Shown: in pieces, positions 1 to 9,500 of the stretch
Position numbering within the stretch: the stretch's first letter is position 1
How the letters are laid out: every line of letters starts with the position of its first letter
From: Chitinophaga sancti
Lineage (GTDB): Bacteria > Bacteroidota > Bacteroidia > Chitinophagales > Chitinophagaceae
DNA: 64,000 bases
Assembly: GCF_034087045.1 (NCBI RefSeq)
Contig: NZ_CP139247.1
Location: forward strand, 5,792,001 to 5,856,000
Direction: 5' to 3'
Translations under genes and position numbers: made by a program
The notes under the pieces: generated by a model
Told to the model about the DNA's origin: nothing
Database searches by the model: none
The model's input: only the letters and a program-made list of their open reading frames with translations

Positions 1-1
1 A

Positions 2-211
2 AGCGGTGTAAACAAACTGCGGGCTGCTGACAAAGCATTCATGGTGATCACTCACTATCAACGCCTGCTCGATTATATCGTACCTGACTTTGTACACGTA
101 CTGGCTGATGGGGTGATCGTAAAAACCGGTAACAAAGACCTGGCGCTGGAACTGGAAGAAAAGGGCTACGACTGGCTGAAAGAAGATGTACATCAGAAAG
201 AATCGGTATAA
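2..211 (+). CDS. sufC: SufC, Fe-S assembly ATPase (3' end only)
   Basis: The window opens inside this gene; the last 69 codons are visible. The motif [19 protein letters not shown] contains the H-loop histidine and the following conserved segment of SufC, the soluble ABC ATPase that works with SufB and SufD in the cytosolic Fe-S scaffold complex. The tail ends with a charged segment after LEEKGYDWL, as in family members. sufD follows 38 nt downstream on the same strand, so this is the 3' part of a suf operon, with sufB expected just upstream of the window. Identity is inferred from the C-terminal motif and the neighbours, because the Walker motifs lie outside the window. Confidence 0.9.
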   Translation, partial: SGVNKLRAADKAFMVITHYQRLLDYIVPDFVHVLADGVIVKTGNKDLALELEEKGYDWLKEDVHQKESV

Positions 212-249
212 GTTTTTAACTCAGGCAATCGGTCTATAGATTTCAACAC

Positions 250-1575
250 ATGACTAGCGATATCAATAAATCATTTTACGACTTTATATCCAACGGGATG
301 CCGGGTCCTGAACAGCAGGTGGACGTGAACAACGCCATCCTGCCTGCGCGTAAAGAGGCTTTTAGCCGCTTTCGCTCCCTGGGCCTTCCAACCCTCAAAA
401 CTGAAGAATGGCGCTATACTAACATACAGCGCTATCTGAAAGATGCATTCACCCTGGCAGAAGAAGAGCAATCAACTGTAACTGCCGAGCAACTACGCGG
501 TACGGGCATTCCTAAACTGGACAGCTATACCGCTGTACTGGTGAACGGACGCCTGCAAACAGCGTTGTCTCAGCTGCCTGCTGATGGAAAGATCACTATT
601 TCCAAAATCAGCGATGCCGCCGGGAATGCTCAACTCCAGGCATGGTTCGATAAACACCCCCACCTGCAAAAACAACCTTTTGCAGCCCTCAATGCAGCCT
701 TCTTTGCCGATGGTCTGTTCATTGAAGCAGGTGTAAACGCCAGCCTCGATAAACCACTGCACATCATTCATGTATATACAGCCGCTGTTAATGCTTTCAT
801 TCAGCCCCGCCACCTGGTGATACTGCATAAAAGCGCTACCCTCGAAATCATCGAGAGCACAGTAGGTCTGAACGAAGAAGCAATCACATTTGTGAACAGC
901 GTAACGGAAGTAGTACTGGAAGAGAACGCGGAACTCTGGCATTACAATGTACAGAGCACTATTAAAAATAGCCGCCACATCTACCACACCTCTGCCCTGC
1001 AGAAAGCTGACAGCCGCTACCATCACTTCAACTTCACCCTGCCTGCGGCTGAGCTCACGCGCAATAACCTGAGCGTGGCACTGGCCGGCAGCAATACAGA
1101 GACCAACCTGCATGGCCTCTTCCTCGCTACCGAACAGCAGCATGTAGATAACCATACCTTCGTGGACCACCAGGTACCCAATTGTAACAGTAATGAACTG
1201 TACAAAGGCGTACTGCTGGATAATGCAAAAGGTGTTTTCACCGGCAAGATCATGGTTCACCAGGATGCACAGAAAACAAACGCTTTCCAGCAGAATAATA
1301 ACCTGCTGATGAGCGAAAAGGCAAATATCAACTCACAGCCACAACTGGAAATATATGCTGACGACGTGAAGTGTAGCCACGGTTTTACCGTAGGCCGCTT
1401 TAGTGAAGAAGCATTGTTCTACCTCCGCTCCCGTGGTATTGGTGAGGAAGCTGCCAAAACACTCATGGTAAATGCATTTGCATTTGATATTACCGACCAG
1501 GTACATATCCCTGCATTACAGGAGTTTCTCTCCGACAAGATCCGCAGGTATGTAACCGGCGCTATCAATAATTAA
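250..1575 (+). CDS. sufD: SufD, Fe-S cluster assembly scaffold subunit
   Basis: A 441-residue SufB/SufD-family protein. SufD has a right-handed beta-helix core and pairs with SufB in the SufBC2D scaffold that assembles clusters in the cytoplasm. The N-terminal motif TEEWRYTN is the usual SufD 'K-x-E-W-R-Y-T' segment. The C-terminal half has CSHGFTVGRFSEEALFYL, with the conserved C-x-H-G-x-T block, and AFAFDITDQV. Length and order after sufC fit. It shares the operon with sufC upstream and sufS 51 nt downstream. Unlike several long genes here, the coding strand does not become markedly G-rich towards the 3' end. Confidence 0.95.
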   Translation: MTSDINKSFYDFISNGMPGPEQQVDVNNAILPARKEAFSRFRSLGLPTLKTEEWRYTNIQRYLKDAFTLAEEEQSTVTAEQLRGTGIPKLDSYTAVLVNGRLQTALSQLPADGKITISKISDAAGNAQLQAWFDKHPHLQKQPFAALNAAFFADGLFIEAGVNASLDKPLHIIHVYTAAVNAFIQPRHLVILHKSATLEIIESTVGLNEEAITFVNSVTEVVLEENAELWHYNVQSTIKNSRHIYHTSALQKADSRYHHFNFTLPAAELTRNNLSVALAGSNTETNLHGLFLATEQQHVDNHTFVDHQVPNCNSNELYKGVLLDNAKGVFTGKIMVHQDAQKTNAFQQNNNLLMSEKANINSQPQLEIYADDVKCSHGFTVGRFSEEALFYLRSRGIGEEAAKTLMVNAFAFDITDQVHIPALQEFLSDKIRRYVTGAINN

Positions 1576-1601
1576 TTCCGTAAGAAATTACGATCTTTGC
1601 A

Positions 1602-1635
1602 GGAGGTCATGTCGTCTTAGTATGACATGACCTCC
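1602..1635 (+). promoter_or_regulatory. Perfect 12-bp stem-loop covering the first sufS start codon
   Basis: GGAGGTCATGTC (1602-1613) pairs perfectly with GACATGACCTCC (1624-1635) around a 10-nt loop. The only AGGAGG in the intergenic stretch (1601-1606) and the first possible sufS ATG (1627) are both in the paired arms. Just upstream, GATCTTTG (1592-1599) is one base off the Bacteroidota -7 consensus TAnnTTTG, so an internal promoter could place this hairpin at an mRNA 5' end. Its function is inferred only; it lacks a T-run and is not a typical terminator. Confidence 0.5.
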
Positions 1636-2904
1636 GTCTTTTCAAAATTGAATAATATGGCACACGTTCCAGATATCGCTGCACCGGCATTAGATATAGA
1701 TAAGATCAGAAAGGATTTCCCGCTGTTGCAGGAAAAGGTGTATGGTAAACCGCTTGTATATCTTGATAATTCAGCTACGACACAAAAGCCACAGGTAGTG
1801 CTGGATACGCTGGAGCGGTATTATAAGCATTACAACAGTAATGTGCATCGTGGGGTGCACCACCTGAGCCAGGTAGCTTCTGAAGAATACGAAAGCGCCC
1901 GTCATATCATTGCGGGTTTTATCAATGCACGGGAGCATGAAGAAGTGATCTTTACCAAAGGAACCACTGATAGCATTAACCTGATCGCAAATGTATTTGG
2001 CAGAGGCATCATTAAGCCCGGTGATGAAGTGATTGTGTCTGCAATGGAACACCATTCTAATATTGTTCCCTGGCAGATTATGTGTGAAGACAGAGGAGCT
2101 GTGTTGAAGGTGATTCCGATGGATGAGAATGGGGAGTTGATCATGAGTGAATACACTAACCTGCTCTCTGATAAAACGAAGATTGTGAGTGTGGCCTATG
2201 TATCTAATTCTTTAGGTACCGTGAACCCGGTGCGTGATATCATTGCACAGGCACATGCGCACAATATTCCTGTCATGCTGGATGCTGCACAGGCTATTCA
2301 ACATATGCCGCTGGATGTACAGGAACTGGATGCTGATTTCATCGCGTTTTCAGGGCATAAAGTGTACGGTCCGACCGGTATTGGTATCTTGTACGGTAAG
2401 AGAGAATGGTTGGATAAACTGCCTCCTTATCAGGGCGGTGGCGATATGATCAAGACCGTTACATTTGCAAAGACAACTTACAATGAATTGCCGTTTAAAT
2501 ATGAAGCAGGTACCCCTGATATCAGTGGTGCGATCGCTTTGGGTGCGGCAGTGAAATATGTGCAGGAGATCGGGATAGAAAATATTCATGCGTATGAAGA
2601 GCAATTGGTGAACTATGCAGTTGAGCAATTGTCTACTGTAGAAGGACTGCGATTCATTGGAAATCCAAAGAATAGATCTGGCGCCATTTCATTTTTAGTA
2701 AATGCGATCCATCCGTATGATCTGGGTGAGTTGCTGGATAAGCAGGGCGTGGCGATCAGAACGGGACACCATTGTGCAGAGCCGGTGATGGATTTCTTTT
2801 GCATTCCGGGTACGGTGAGAGCGAGTTTTGCAATGTATACAAATAAGGAAGATATTGACAGACTGGTGGTGGCAATCAATCGCGCTGCCGGCATGTTGAG
2901 ATAA
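1627..2904 (+). CDS. sufS: SufS-type cysteine desulfurase
   Basis: A 425-residue PLP-dependent class V aminotransferase-fold enzyme that removes sulfur from cysteine and passes it to SufE as persulfide. YLDNSATTQKP near the N-terminus is diagnostic. The PLP lysine is in FSGHKVYGPTG (K245 from this start) and the persulfide cysteine is in RTGHHCAEP (C383). The start could instead be the ATG at 1657 (MAHVPD...), since the first ATG sits inside a strong hairpin and family homology begins near DIDKIRKDFPLL. It lies between sufD and sufE in one operon. Confidence 0.95.
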   Translation: MTSVFSKLNNMAHVPDIAAPALDIDKIRKDFPLLQEKVYGKPLVYLDNSATTQKPQVVLDTLERYYKHYNSNVHRGVHHLSQVASEEYESARHIIAGFINAREHEEVIFTKGTTDSINLIANVFGRGIIKPGDEVIVSAMEHHSNIVPWQIMCEDRGAVLKVIPMDENGELIMSEYTNLLSDKTKIVSVAYVSNSLGTVNPVRDIIAQAHAHNIPVMLDAAQAIQHMPLDVQELDADFIAFSGHKVYGPTGIGILYGKREWLDKLPPYQGGGDMIKTVTFAKTTYNELPFKYEAGTPDISGAIALGAAVKYVQEIGIENIHAYEEQLVNYAVEQLSTVEGLRFIGNPKNRSGAISFLVNAIHPYDLGELLDKQGVAIRTGHHCAEPVMDFFCIPGTVRASFAMYTNKEDIDRLVVAINRAAGMLR

Positions 2905-2980
2905 TATCAATAAAGGAATTTCCTACCAAAGGAAAGGTCCTGGTTGCCGGCTGAAGGCCGGAGTTTAATAAACAGGAAGT

Positions 2981-3406
2981 ATGACGATCAACGAAAAACA
3001 AGACGAGCTCATTTCCGACTTCTCCTTTATGGATGAATGGATGGATAAGTATGAATACATTATCCAGCTTGGTAAGGATCTGCCACTGATAGACCCGAAA
3101 TATAAAACAGACGATAACCTCATCAAAGGTTGCCAGTCACAGGTATGGCTGCATACTGACCTGGTAGATGGTAAACTCATCTTCACGGCAGACAGTGATG
3201 CCGTGATCACAAAAGGATTGGTGAGTTTATTGGTAGGTGTATTATCCGGCCACACGCCAAAGGAAATTGCCGAATCTGAGATTTATTTTATCGACGAAAT
3301 TGGCCTGCGCAGCCACTTGTCTCCTACCCGCTCCAATGGCTTGCTGAGCATGCTCAAGCAGATGAAAATATACGGATTAGCTTACCAGGTAAAATCGCAA
3401 CAATGA
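2981..3406 (+). CDS. sufE: SufE, sulfur-acceptor protein
   Basis: A 141-residue SufE family protein that accepts persulfide sulfur from SufS and stimulates it. The acceptor cysteine is C51 in LIKGCQSQVW, followed by a typical SufE core (ITKGLVSLLVGVLSGHTPKEI and LSPTRSNGL). A 76-nt spacer after sufS holds a short GC hairpin (GCCGG-CTGAA-GGCCGG type) that is not followed by a T-run, so read-through from sufS is likely. The stop overlaps the next start (ATGA), which indicates translational coupling. Confidence 0.95.
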   Translation: MTINEKQDELISDFSFMDEWMDKYEYIIQLGKDLPLIDPKYKTDDNLIKGCQSQVWLHTDLVDGKLIFTADSDAVITKGLVSLLVGVLSGHTPKEIAESEIYFIDEIGLRSHLSPTRSNGLLSMLKQMKIYGLAYQVKSQQ

Positions 3407-3705
3407 ACTTAAGAGATCAGATAGAAGATGTACTGAAGACAGTATATGATCCTGAAATTCCGGTGAATATATGGGAACTGGGATTGATTTATGAAATCAG
3501 GATTAATGATGATAACAGGGTAGGGATTACAATGACGCTGACAGCACCTGCCTGCCCTGTAGCGGGAGATATTGTACGTGAGGTAGATGAGAAGGTTAAA
3601 GCAGTGGAAGGAGTGACAGATTGTGATGTAACGCTTACTTTTGAACCTGCATGGAATAGGGATATGATGAGTGAAGAAGCGAAACTGGAATTAGGTTTTA
3701 TGTAA
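3403..3705 (+). CDS. SUF-associated MIP18/DUF59 family protein
   Basis: A 100-residue single-domain MIP18 (DUF59) protein. These proteins help target or carry Fe-S clusters in SUF systems. The signature DPEIPVNIWELGLIYEI near the start and TLTAPACPVAGDIV with the conserved cysteine are visible. It overlaps sufE by 4 nt and is the last gene of the suf operon, followed by a strong hairpin. Related proteins include PaaD and the N-terminus of Mrp/ApbC; the operon position favours a SUF role. The exact biochemical step is not shown by the sequence. Confidence 0.9.
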   Translation: MNLRDQIEDVLKTVYDPEIPVNIWELGLIYEIRINDDNRVGITMTLTAPACPVAGDIVREVDEKVKAVEGVTDCDVTLTFEPAWNRDMMSEEAKLELGFM

Positions 3706-3710
3706 TATTG

Positions 3711-3748
3711 AAAATGGCCACTGCACGTAATGCAGTGGCCATTTTTTA
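3711..3748. terminator. Bidirectional terminator between converging genes
   Basis: AAAATGGCCACTGCA pairs perfectly with TGCAGTGGCCATTTT over a 5-nt loop and is flanked by an A-run and a T-run. It separates the suf operon from the converging lipoprotein gene and can serve both strands; its right edge touches the lipoprotein stop codon. Confidence 0.9.
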
Positions 3749-4372
3749 TTTAGCTTCTTTCAATATATACCGTTGATTTTCTTTTTTCAATGCGTATCTG
3801 ATGGTCTTTAATTGTTTACCATCAGGAAATTTCCTCACTAAATATCGCTGCTGAACATAAAAGGTATCCCTGCCACTATATCCTGGAATACTATCTTTAT
3901 CTACATCTCCCGAAAAGATCCTCACCGCTTTGTGCTGTATAAATGTCAATCCATACACACTGCCCTCAGCATCTGTTCCATCTGATTTTGTAAATGCAAA
4001 CACTTCGGGATTACCATCACCATCCAGGTCACTTACATCCATATTGGTAACTTTCCCCTTCACATCATATATCACCGTACTATCCTGCGCAGGTTTTGTC
4101 GTATCCCCTCTCAGGTCCTGTGAAGAGATCATGAGTGATCGTACAGATCCATCTCCATTTACTTTCACCACAAATTTATAATTCCCTTTTATCATCACAC
4201 CCGAATTCCGCAGCCCTTCTGCAGTCTTAAACTGCTGTGCCTGCATGGCGATATCCTCACTACTGGGGGTTCCCTGTTGTTTTTCATCCGCCATCCTGTC
4301 CGGACTTTTCACGGGGTCATTACAGGCTATGGCAGATATTATTACGATTCCGAAAAGTTGTAGCGCTTTCAT
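3746..4372 (-). CDS. Predicted lipoprotein of unknown function
   Basis: A 208-residue protein. I do not recognise the family. From MKALQLFGIVIISAIAC there is a short positive N-terminus, a hydrophobic segment and a lipobox ending in cysteine, so it should be a lipoprotein facing the periplasm or outer membrane. The mature part contains VSDLDGDGNPEVFAFTKSDG, resembling VCBS/FG-GAP-type calcium-binding turns, so a partial beta-propeller-like or repeat fold is possible. The start at 4372 is preferred over 4420 because the signal peptide begins there and a near-consensus promoter box (TATCCTTG on the minus strand, 4400-4407) lies about 28 nt upstream. It converges on the suf operon and is divergent from the next gene. 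Confidence 0.7.
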   Translation of the reverse strand: MKALQLFGIVIISAIACNDPVKSPDRMADEKQQGTPSSEDIAMQAQQFKTAEGLRNSGVMIKGNYKFVVKVNGDGSVRSLMISSQDLRGDTTKPAQDSTVIYDVKGKVTNMDVSDLDGDGNPEVFAFTKSDGTDAEGSVYGLTFIQHKAVRIFSGDVDKDSIPGYSGRDTFYVQQRYLVRKFPDGKQLKTIRYALKKENQRYILKEAK

Positions 4373-4399
4373 CCTGATTACGTTTATTATTATGTGCAA

Positions 4400-4407
4400 C
4401 AAGGATA
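4400..4407 (-). promoter_or_regulatory. Near-consensus -7 box for the lipoprotein gene
   Basis: TATCCTTG on the minus strand matches 7 of 8 positions of the Bacteroidota -7 element TAnnTTTG and lies 28 nt before the preferred start. Confidence 0.4.
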
Positions 4408-4457
4408 GTGCCATCACCACTCATCCATTAGCTGTTTGATATGTAACGGTAAATTTT

Positions 4458-4465
4458 TATATTTG
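4458..4465 (+). promoter_or_regulatory. Bacteroidota promoter before the unknown exported protein
   Basis: TATATTTG matches the TAnnTTTG -7 element exactly, and a TTTG at 4435-4438 is 19 nt upstream, a suitable -33 spacing. The downstream ATG at 4495 would have a leader of roughly 25 nt. Confidence 0.6.
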
Positions 4466-4494
4466 CAACTATCAACAGACGATTGCGAACTAAT

Positions 4495-5085
4495 ATGCTT
4501 CAACTAAAAACCGATCATACCTTTCGGAACAGGTTTTTATTTGTTTTCCTGTTACTGACCATTTTTAATGGTTTGAAGGGGTATGCTACGGATAATCGTT
4601 TATATGATGTAGGGTTGCAGGTACAACCAGGAAGCTGTGCACAGGATGTGCCGTTGCAAGCCAGCAACCGTCAGCATCGTGCACTGGCTGTACACCCCCC
4701 TAAGGATCTTTCGATGCGCACGCAGGTTACACACCGTTCTCAGGAATTGTCTTTTCGTGCGCAAACAACCCATCGTCCTCACTTTGATCTCAACCCTTCT
4801 CACTTCTTCCTCCACCTTCCCATCTCATTAATGGAAGACTTACCGGAAGACCTCACTGAGAATCAGATTGCATTCATTTCCCGCGCGCACGAACCCCGTC
4901 ACAAGCGCCGATTCTATATTTCTGCTACTTCACAACAGTACTCATTTACAACACGCCTACAACAGTTACAGCTCCTCCTGGCCCAATATGTACCAGGAAA
5001 CGAAAACAAAACCGGCATCTACCAATGGCATGATGCCTTTCTACCCGCCTACTATAAGTTTCTCTTCAGGTATACCCTCTTTTGA
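4495..5085 (+). CDS. Unknown exported basic protein upstream of an RND operon
   Basis: A 196-residue protein not recognised as any family. It begins with a signal-type hydrophobic stretch (FLFVFLLLTIFNGLKGYA). The mature part is rich in His, Arg and Gln with two loosely repeated HR-rich segments (around QVTHRSQELSFR and QTTHRPHFDL), and ends in an aromatic segment (AFLPAYYKFLFRY). The ATG at 4495 is chosen over a TTG at 4483 because it follows a good promoter. It precedes the RND adaptor by 125 nt. A role linked to efflux is possible from position alone; nothing in the sequence proves it. Confidence 0.6.
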   Translation: MLQLKTDHTFRNRFLFVFLLLTIFNGLKGYATDNRLYDVGLQVQPGSCAQDVPLQASNRQHRALAVHPPKDLSMRTQVTHRSQELSFRAQTTHRPHFDLNPSHFFLHLPISLMEDLPEDLTENQIAFISRAHEPRHKRRFYISATSQQYSFTTRLQQLQLLLAQYVPGNENKTGIYQWHDAFLPAYYKFLFRYTLF

Positions 5086-5128
5086 GCATTTCCTCATTTA
5101 TAGATGATGAAATAGAATTGTATTACTA

Positions 5129-5185
5129 TGTATACAAGGCCCCCGTTATGATTGATACGTCATTACGGGCATCCTATTGTATACA
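5129..5185 (+). promoter_or_regulatory. Large imperfect inverted repeat bounded by TGTATACA
   Basis: The 8-bp palindrome TGTATACA occurs at 5129-5136 and 5178-5185. Inside lie CCCGTTATG (5142-5150) and CATTACGGG (5161-5169), which pair at 8 of 9 positions. The whole block folds into a bulged dyad ending 25 nt before the adaptor gene start. It could be an operator or attenuator for the efflux operon. No efflux regulator is encoded beside it. Confidence 0.45.
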
Positions 5186-5210
5186 CGAAACCAAATGACT
5201 GATACCTATC

Positions 5211-6317
5211 ATGCGCACAACTACTGTGATATTGTTGAGCATCGCCCTGGGGGGATGTATTACCAAAGGAGAGAAAAATAATACGACGGATAACCTGAAC
5301 ACTTATCCTGTAGTGCAACTTGCACTTACAGACACTATATTACACAAGAACTACGTAGCCAATATTGAGGCAGTACGGAATGTAGAGATCCGTGCCCGTG
5401 TAAACGGGTTCCTCAATAAAATCTATGTAGACGAGGGTCAACATGTACAAAAGGGACAACTACTTTTTAGTCTTAACGACGAAGAGTTCAGAGCAGAACT
5501 TGCACGCGCCAAAGCAGCTTACAGCAGTGCGGTTGCAGACGCAAAAACGGCGCTGCTGGAACAATCAAGGGTACAATTGCTGGTAGATAAAAAGGTGATT
5601 GCCAAAACAGAACTGGAAGTGGCCAGCGCGAAAGTAGCTGCGGCCAATGCCAGGGTGGAAGAAGCACGCAGTGCAGAAACCAATGCCGCTACACGATTGG
5701 CTTATACGTCTATCCGTGCACCATTTAACGGTTATATTGATAGATTACCTTCTAAAACAGGTAGCCTGATAGCCGAAGGCGCACTGCTGACTTCTGTCTC
5801 AGACATTCAGGATATGTATGCTTACTTCAATGTATCGGAGACTGAATACTTACAGCATAAGCGAAGTGCAAAAGATAACCAGCATGCAGAAGTAGAGCTG
5901 ATACTGGCAGATGGCACCCTCTATCCTTATAAAGGAAAGATAGAGACGATCGAAAGTGAATTTGAAGAAAGTACTGGTTCCATTGCATTCAGAGCGAAAT
6001 TTCCAAATCCGAAAGCGCTGCTGAAACATGGCGCCAGTGGTAAGATACGACTCGCTGCTGATTTGGATAGCACGATGCTGATTCCACAGAAGGCAGTGTT
6101 TGAAATGCAGGATAAAAACTATGTATTCCTGCTGGATGCAAATAACCATGTAAAGATGAAAAGCTTTAGTCCAGGACCGAGGATGGCTAACTGTTACATT
6201 GTACAGGCAGGTCTGAAGCCGGGAGACAGGGTGGTGTACGAAGGGGTACGCAATCTTAGAGAGGGTATGCAGATCAATCCGACGGTGATTCCGCTGGATA
6301 GCATCAGGGCATTGTAA
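5211..6317 (+). CDS. RND efflux periplasmic adaptor (membrane fusion lipoprotein)
   Basis: A 368-residue HlyD/AcrA-type adaptor that links an inner-membrane RND pump to the outer-membrane channel. The N-terminus has a lipoprotein signal with a lipobox (SIALGGC). VEIRARVNGFLNKIYVDEGQHVQKGQLLF is the first lipoyl half, followed by an alanine-rich coiled-coil hairpin (about residues 95-145). LAYTSIRAPFNGYIDRL is the second lipoyl half, then beta-barrel and membrane-proximal parts. The pump gene lies 215 nt downstream. The last 11 codons and stop are repeated downstream (see the repeat entry). Confidence 0.92.
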   Translation: MRTTTVILLSIALGGCITKGEKNNTTDNLNTYPVVQLALTDTILHKNYVANIEAVRNVEIRARVNGFLNKIYVDEGQHVQKGQLLFSLNDEEFRAELARAKAAYSSAVADAKTALLEQSRVQLLVDKKVIAKTELEVASAKVAAANARVEEARSAETNAATRLAYTSIRAPFNGYIDRLPSKTGSLIAEGALLTSVSDIQDMYAYFNVSETEYLQHKRSAKDNQHAEVELILADGTLYPYKGKIETIESEFEESTGSIAFRAKFPNPKALLKHGASGKIRLAADLDSTMLIPQKAVFEMQDKNYVFLLDANNHVKMKSFSPGPRMANCYIVQAGLKPGDRVVYEGVRNLREGMQINPTVIPLDSIRAL

Positions 6318-6441
6318 TTAGCAGTGTTGTGATCTGTCTGTACAGTGATCTATCTGTACAGTGATTCCGCTGGATAGTATCAGGGCATTGTAATTAGCAG
6401 TGCAGTGATCTGTCTGTGTAGTGATTCCGCTGGATAGCATC
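6285..6441 (+). repeat. Tandem duplication of the adaptor gene's 3' end
   Basis: The 33-nt gene tail starting GTGATTCCGCTGGATAG and ending with TAA (6285-6317) recurs at 6361-6393 with one substitution and, cut short, at 6421-6441. The units are 76 and 60 bp and also carry GTGATCTGTCTGTACA-type 16-mers. The second copy is out of frame with the gene. It occupies most of the gap before the pump gene; no promoter box is evident in the remainder. Confidence 0.95.
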
Positions 6442-6532
6442 CGTACCCTTTAAAGCAAATTATCAATCCGGTGGCATTCATCTAAGTTGTGCGACCAGAT
6501 AGATAAATCATTTTCATCTTTTACATCATTTT

Positions 6533-9500
6533 ATGTTTGATACATTTATCAAGCGGCCCGTGCTGTCGCTAGTTATCTCATTAATCATAGTCCTGCTGGG
6601 CCTACTGGCACTATTCTCTCTGCCAGTCACCCAATTTCCAGACATCGTCCCTCCATCCGTTACCGTTACCGCCAAATACACGGGTGCGAATGCGGAAGTA
6701 TGTGCCAAAGCCGTGGCCACTCCACTGGAAAGAGCCATCAATGGCGTACCGGGTATGACCTACATGTCGTCTGTATCCAGCAATACCGGTGTCACATTGA
6801 TCTCCGTTTCTTTCGCCGTTGGTACAGATCCGGACCAGGCCGCAGTAAACGTACAGAACCGTGTAGCCACCATCCTCGATGAATTACCTGAAGAGGTGAT
6901 CAAAGCCGGTGTGAGCACGGAAAAAGAAGTGAACAGTATGCTGCTCTACCTCAACATCATGAGCGAAGACAGCACGCTCAATGAAAAATTCATTTACAAC
7001 TTTGCAGACATCAATGTATTGCAGGAGTTAAAACGTATTGATGGCGTTGGCTTTGCAGAGATCATGGGCGCGAAGGAATACGCCATGCGCGTATGGCTGA
7101 AACCCGATCGTATGCTGGCTTACAGCGTGAGTGCGGACGAAGTGGTGGAAGCCATCCGTAAACAAAACATTGAAGCAGCCCCAGGTAAAACAGGGGAAGC
7201 CGCTGACAATGATCCACAGGTATTACAATACATCTTACGCTATACCGGAAAATTCTTTACACCAGAACAATACAAAAACATCATCATCCGCGCCAATGCC
7301 GACGGCTCTGTATTACAGCTGAAAGAAGTGGCGGACGTGGAATTTGGCTCACTCAGTTATGGCATGGTATCCAAAACAGATGGGAAGCCTTCTGCTTCTA
7401 TCATGCTCAAACAACGTCCTGGTTCCAATGCACAGGATGTAATTGCGAATGTAAAAAGCCGTATGGCTGAACTGAAGGAAACCTCTTTTCCACCGGGCAT
7501 GACGTACAACTTCAACTACGACGTATCCCGTTTCCTGGATGCCTCTATACATGAGGTATTACGTACACTGGTAGAAGCATTCCTCTTAGTGTTTATCGTG
7601 GTATTCCTCTTTATACAGGACTTCCGCTCTACCCTTATACCTGCGCTGGCAGTGCCGGTAGCATTGATCGGTACATTGGCATTTATGCAAATTTTGGGGT
7701 TCTCGATCAACCTGCTCACCCTGTTTGCATTAGTACTGGCCATTGGTATTGTGGTCGATAACGCCATTGTGGTGGTGGAAGCGGTGCATGTAAAAATGCA
7801 TGATCAGCACATGGCTCCCATGCAGGCAACACTGGCAGCCATGCGGGAAATAAGCGGGGCACTGGTAGCGATTACATTGGTCATGTCTGCCGTATTTATA
7901 CCAGTAGCATTCCTCTCAGGGCCTGTGGGCGTGTTCTACAGGCAGTTCTCCCTCACCATGGCGATTGCAATTGTAATATCTGGTATCAATGCCGTAACCC
8001 TCACGCCTGCCCTGTGTGCCATTATGCTCAAAAATCACCATGCAGCGGGCAAGCCGCGTACATGGCTACAAAAGTTCTTCGATAAATTTAACTATCGTTA
8101 TAATAAGACAGAAAAGAAATACCAGCACCTGGTAGGATATATTGCAGGCAGGCGCATGATCACTATCGGGATGCTGGCACTGTTTTTCATTGCTACCTGG
8201 GGTATAAGTGCCATTCTGCCCGGAGGCTTTATTCCGGCTGAAGATCAGGGTATGATCTATGTGAACGTCACAACCCCTGCAGGTGCCACCGTGTCCAGAA
8301 CGGAAGCTGTGCTGGATGAGGTACAGAAAGTAGCAGCGAACCTGGAAGAAACAGAATCAGTATCTACACTGGCAGGGTATAGTCTGGTGAGTGAAGTAGC
8401 GGGTGCCAGCTATGGTATGGGTATGGTGAACCTGAAACCCTGGGAGGAAAGAAACCGTTCGGTGAAAGAGATCATAGCACAATTAGAGAAAAATACCCGC
8501 CACATTAATGATGCAAGAATTGAGTTCTTCCCACCTCCGACCGTACCGGGTTTTGGTAACTCGAGTGGTTTTGAATTGAGGGTGCTGGACAAGAGTGGTA
8601 GCGGTGACTTACGACAAACAGCGGATGTAACGACGGCATTCATCAACGCATTGAAAGAAAGGAAAGAAATCGGAAGTGCATTTACCAGCTTTGATCCTGA
8701 CTTTCCACAATATATGATTCATGTGGATCAGGCCATGGCAGCGAAGAAGGGCGTGAGTATCGACAATGCCATGAGCACGTTGCAAACATTGCTGGGTAGT
8801 TATTATGCCTCTAACTTTATTCGATTCGGACAGATGTACAAGGTGATGGTACAGGCATCGCCCCGTTATAGAACCAAGCCGGAAGATATCCTGCATTTAT
8901 ATGTCAAGAATGATAAAGGCGAGATGGTGCCTTATTCCAACTTTATAAGTCTCGAAAGAGTGTTTGGACCTGAGCAGCTCACACGTTATAATATGTATAC
9001 AGCGGCGATGGTGAACGGTGATGCGGCGCCAGGATATAGTAGTGGTGATGCTATCAAAGCCATTGAAGAAGTGGCGAAGCAGAAACTGCCACGTGGATTT
9101 AGTTATGAGTGGAGTGGGATGACGAGAGAACAGATCCTTTCTGGTAACCAGGCAGTGTACATTTTTGCGATTGTTTTGTTGTTTGTGTATTTGTTACTGG
9201 CTGCACAGTATGAGAGTTTCTTACTGCCATTGCCAGTGATATTATCACTACCGGCGGGCATCTTCGGGGCTTTCCTTACGTTGAAACTGGCGGGGTTGGA
9301 GAATAATATTTATGCGCAGGTGGCATTGGTGATGCTGGTAGGTTTGTTAGGCAAGAATGCGATATTGATAGTAGAGTTTGCGATCCTGAAACATAAGCAT
9401 GGGGCTTCGATATTGGAAAGTGCGAAGGAAGGTGCGGTGTCTCGTTTGCGGCCGATTTTGATGACTTCGTTTGCGTTTATTGCGGGGTTGATCCCTTTGT

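Noticed and set aside
493..1260. 255-codon open frame antisense to sufD
   Set aside because: It is fully inside sufD, with no recognisable domain; explained by codon bias of the real gene.
2905..2980. Short hairpins between sufS and sufE as a terminator
   Set aside because: No T-run follows and the downstream gene belongs to the same pathway; read-through is more likely.
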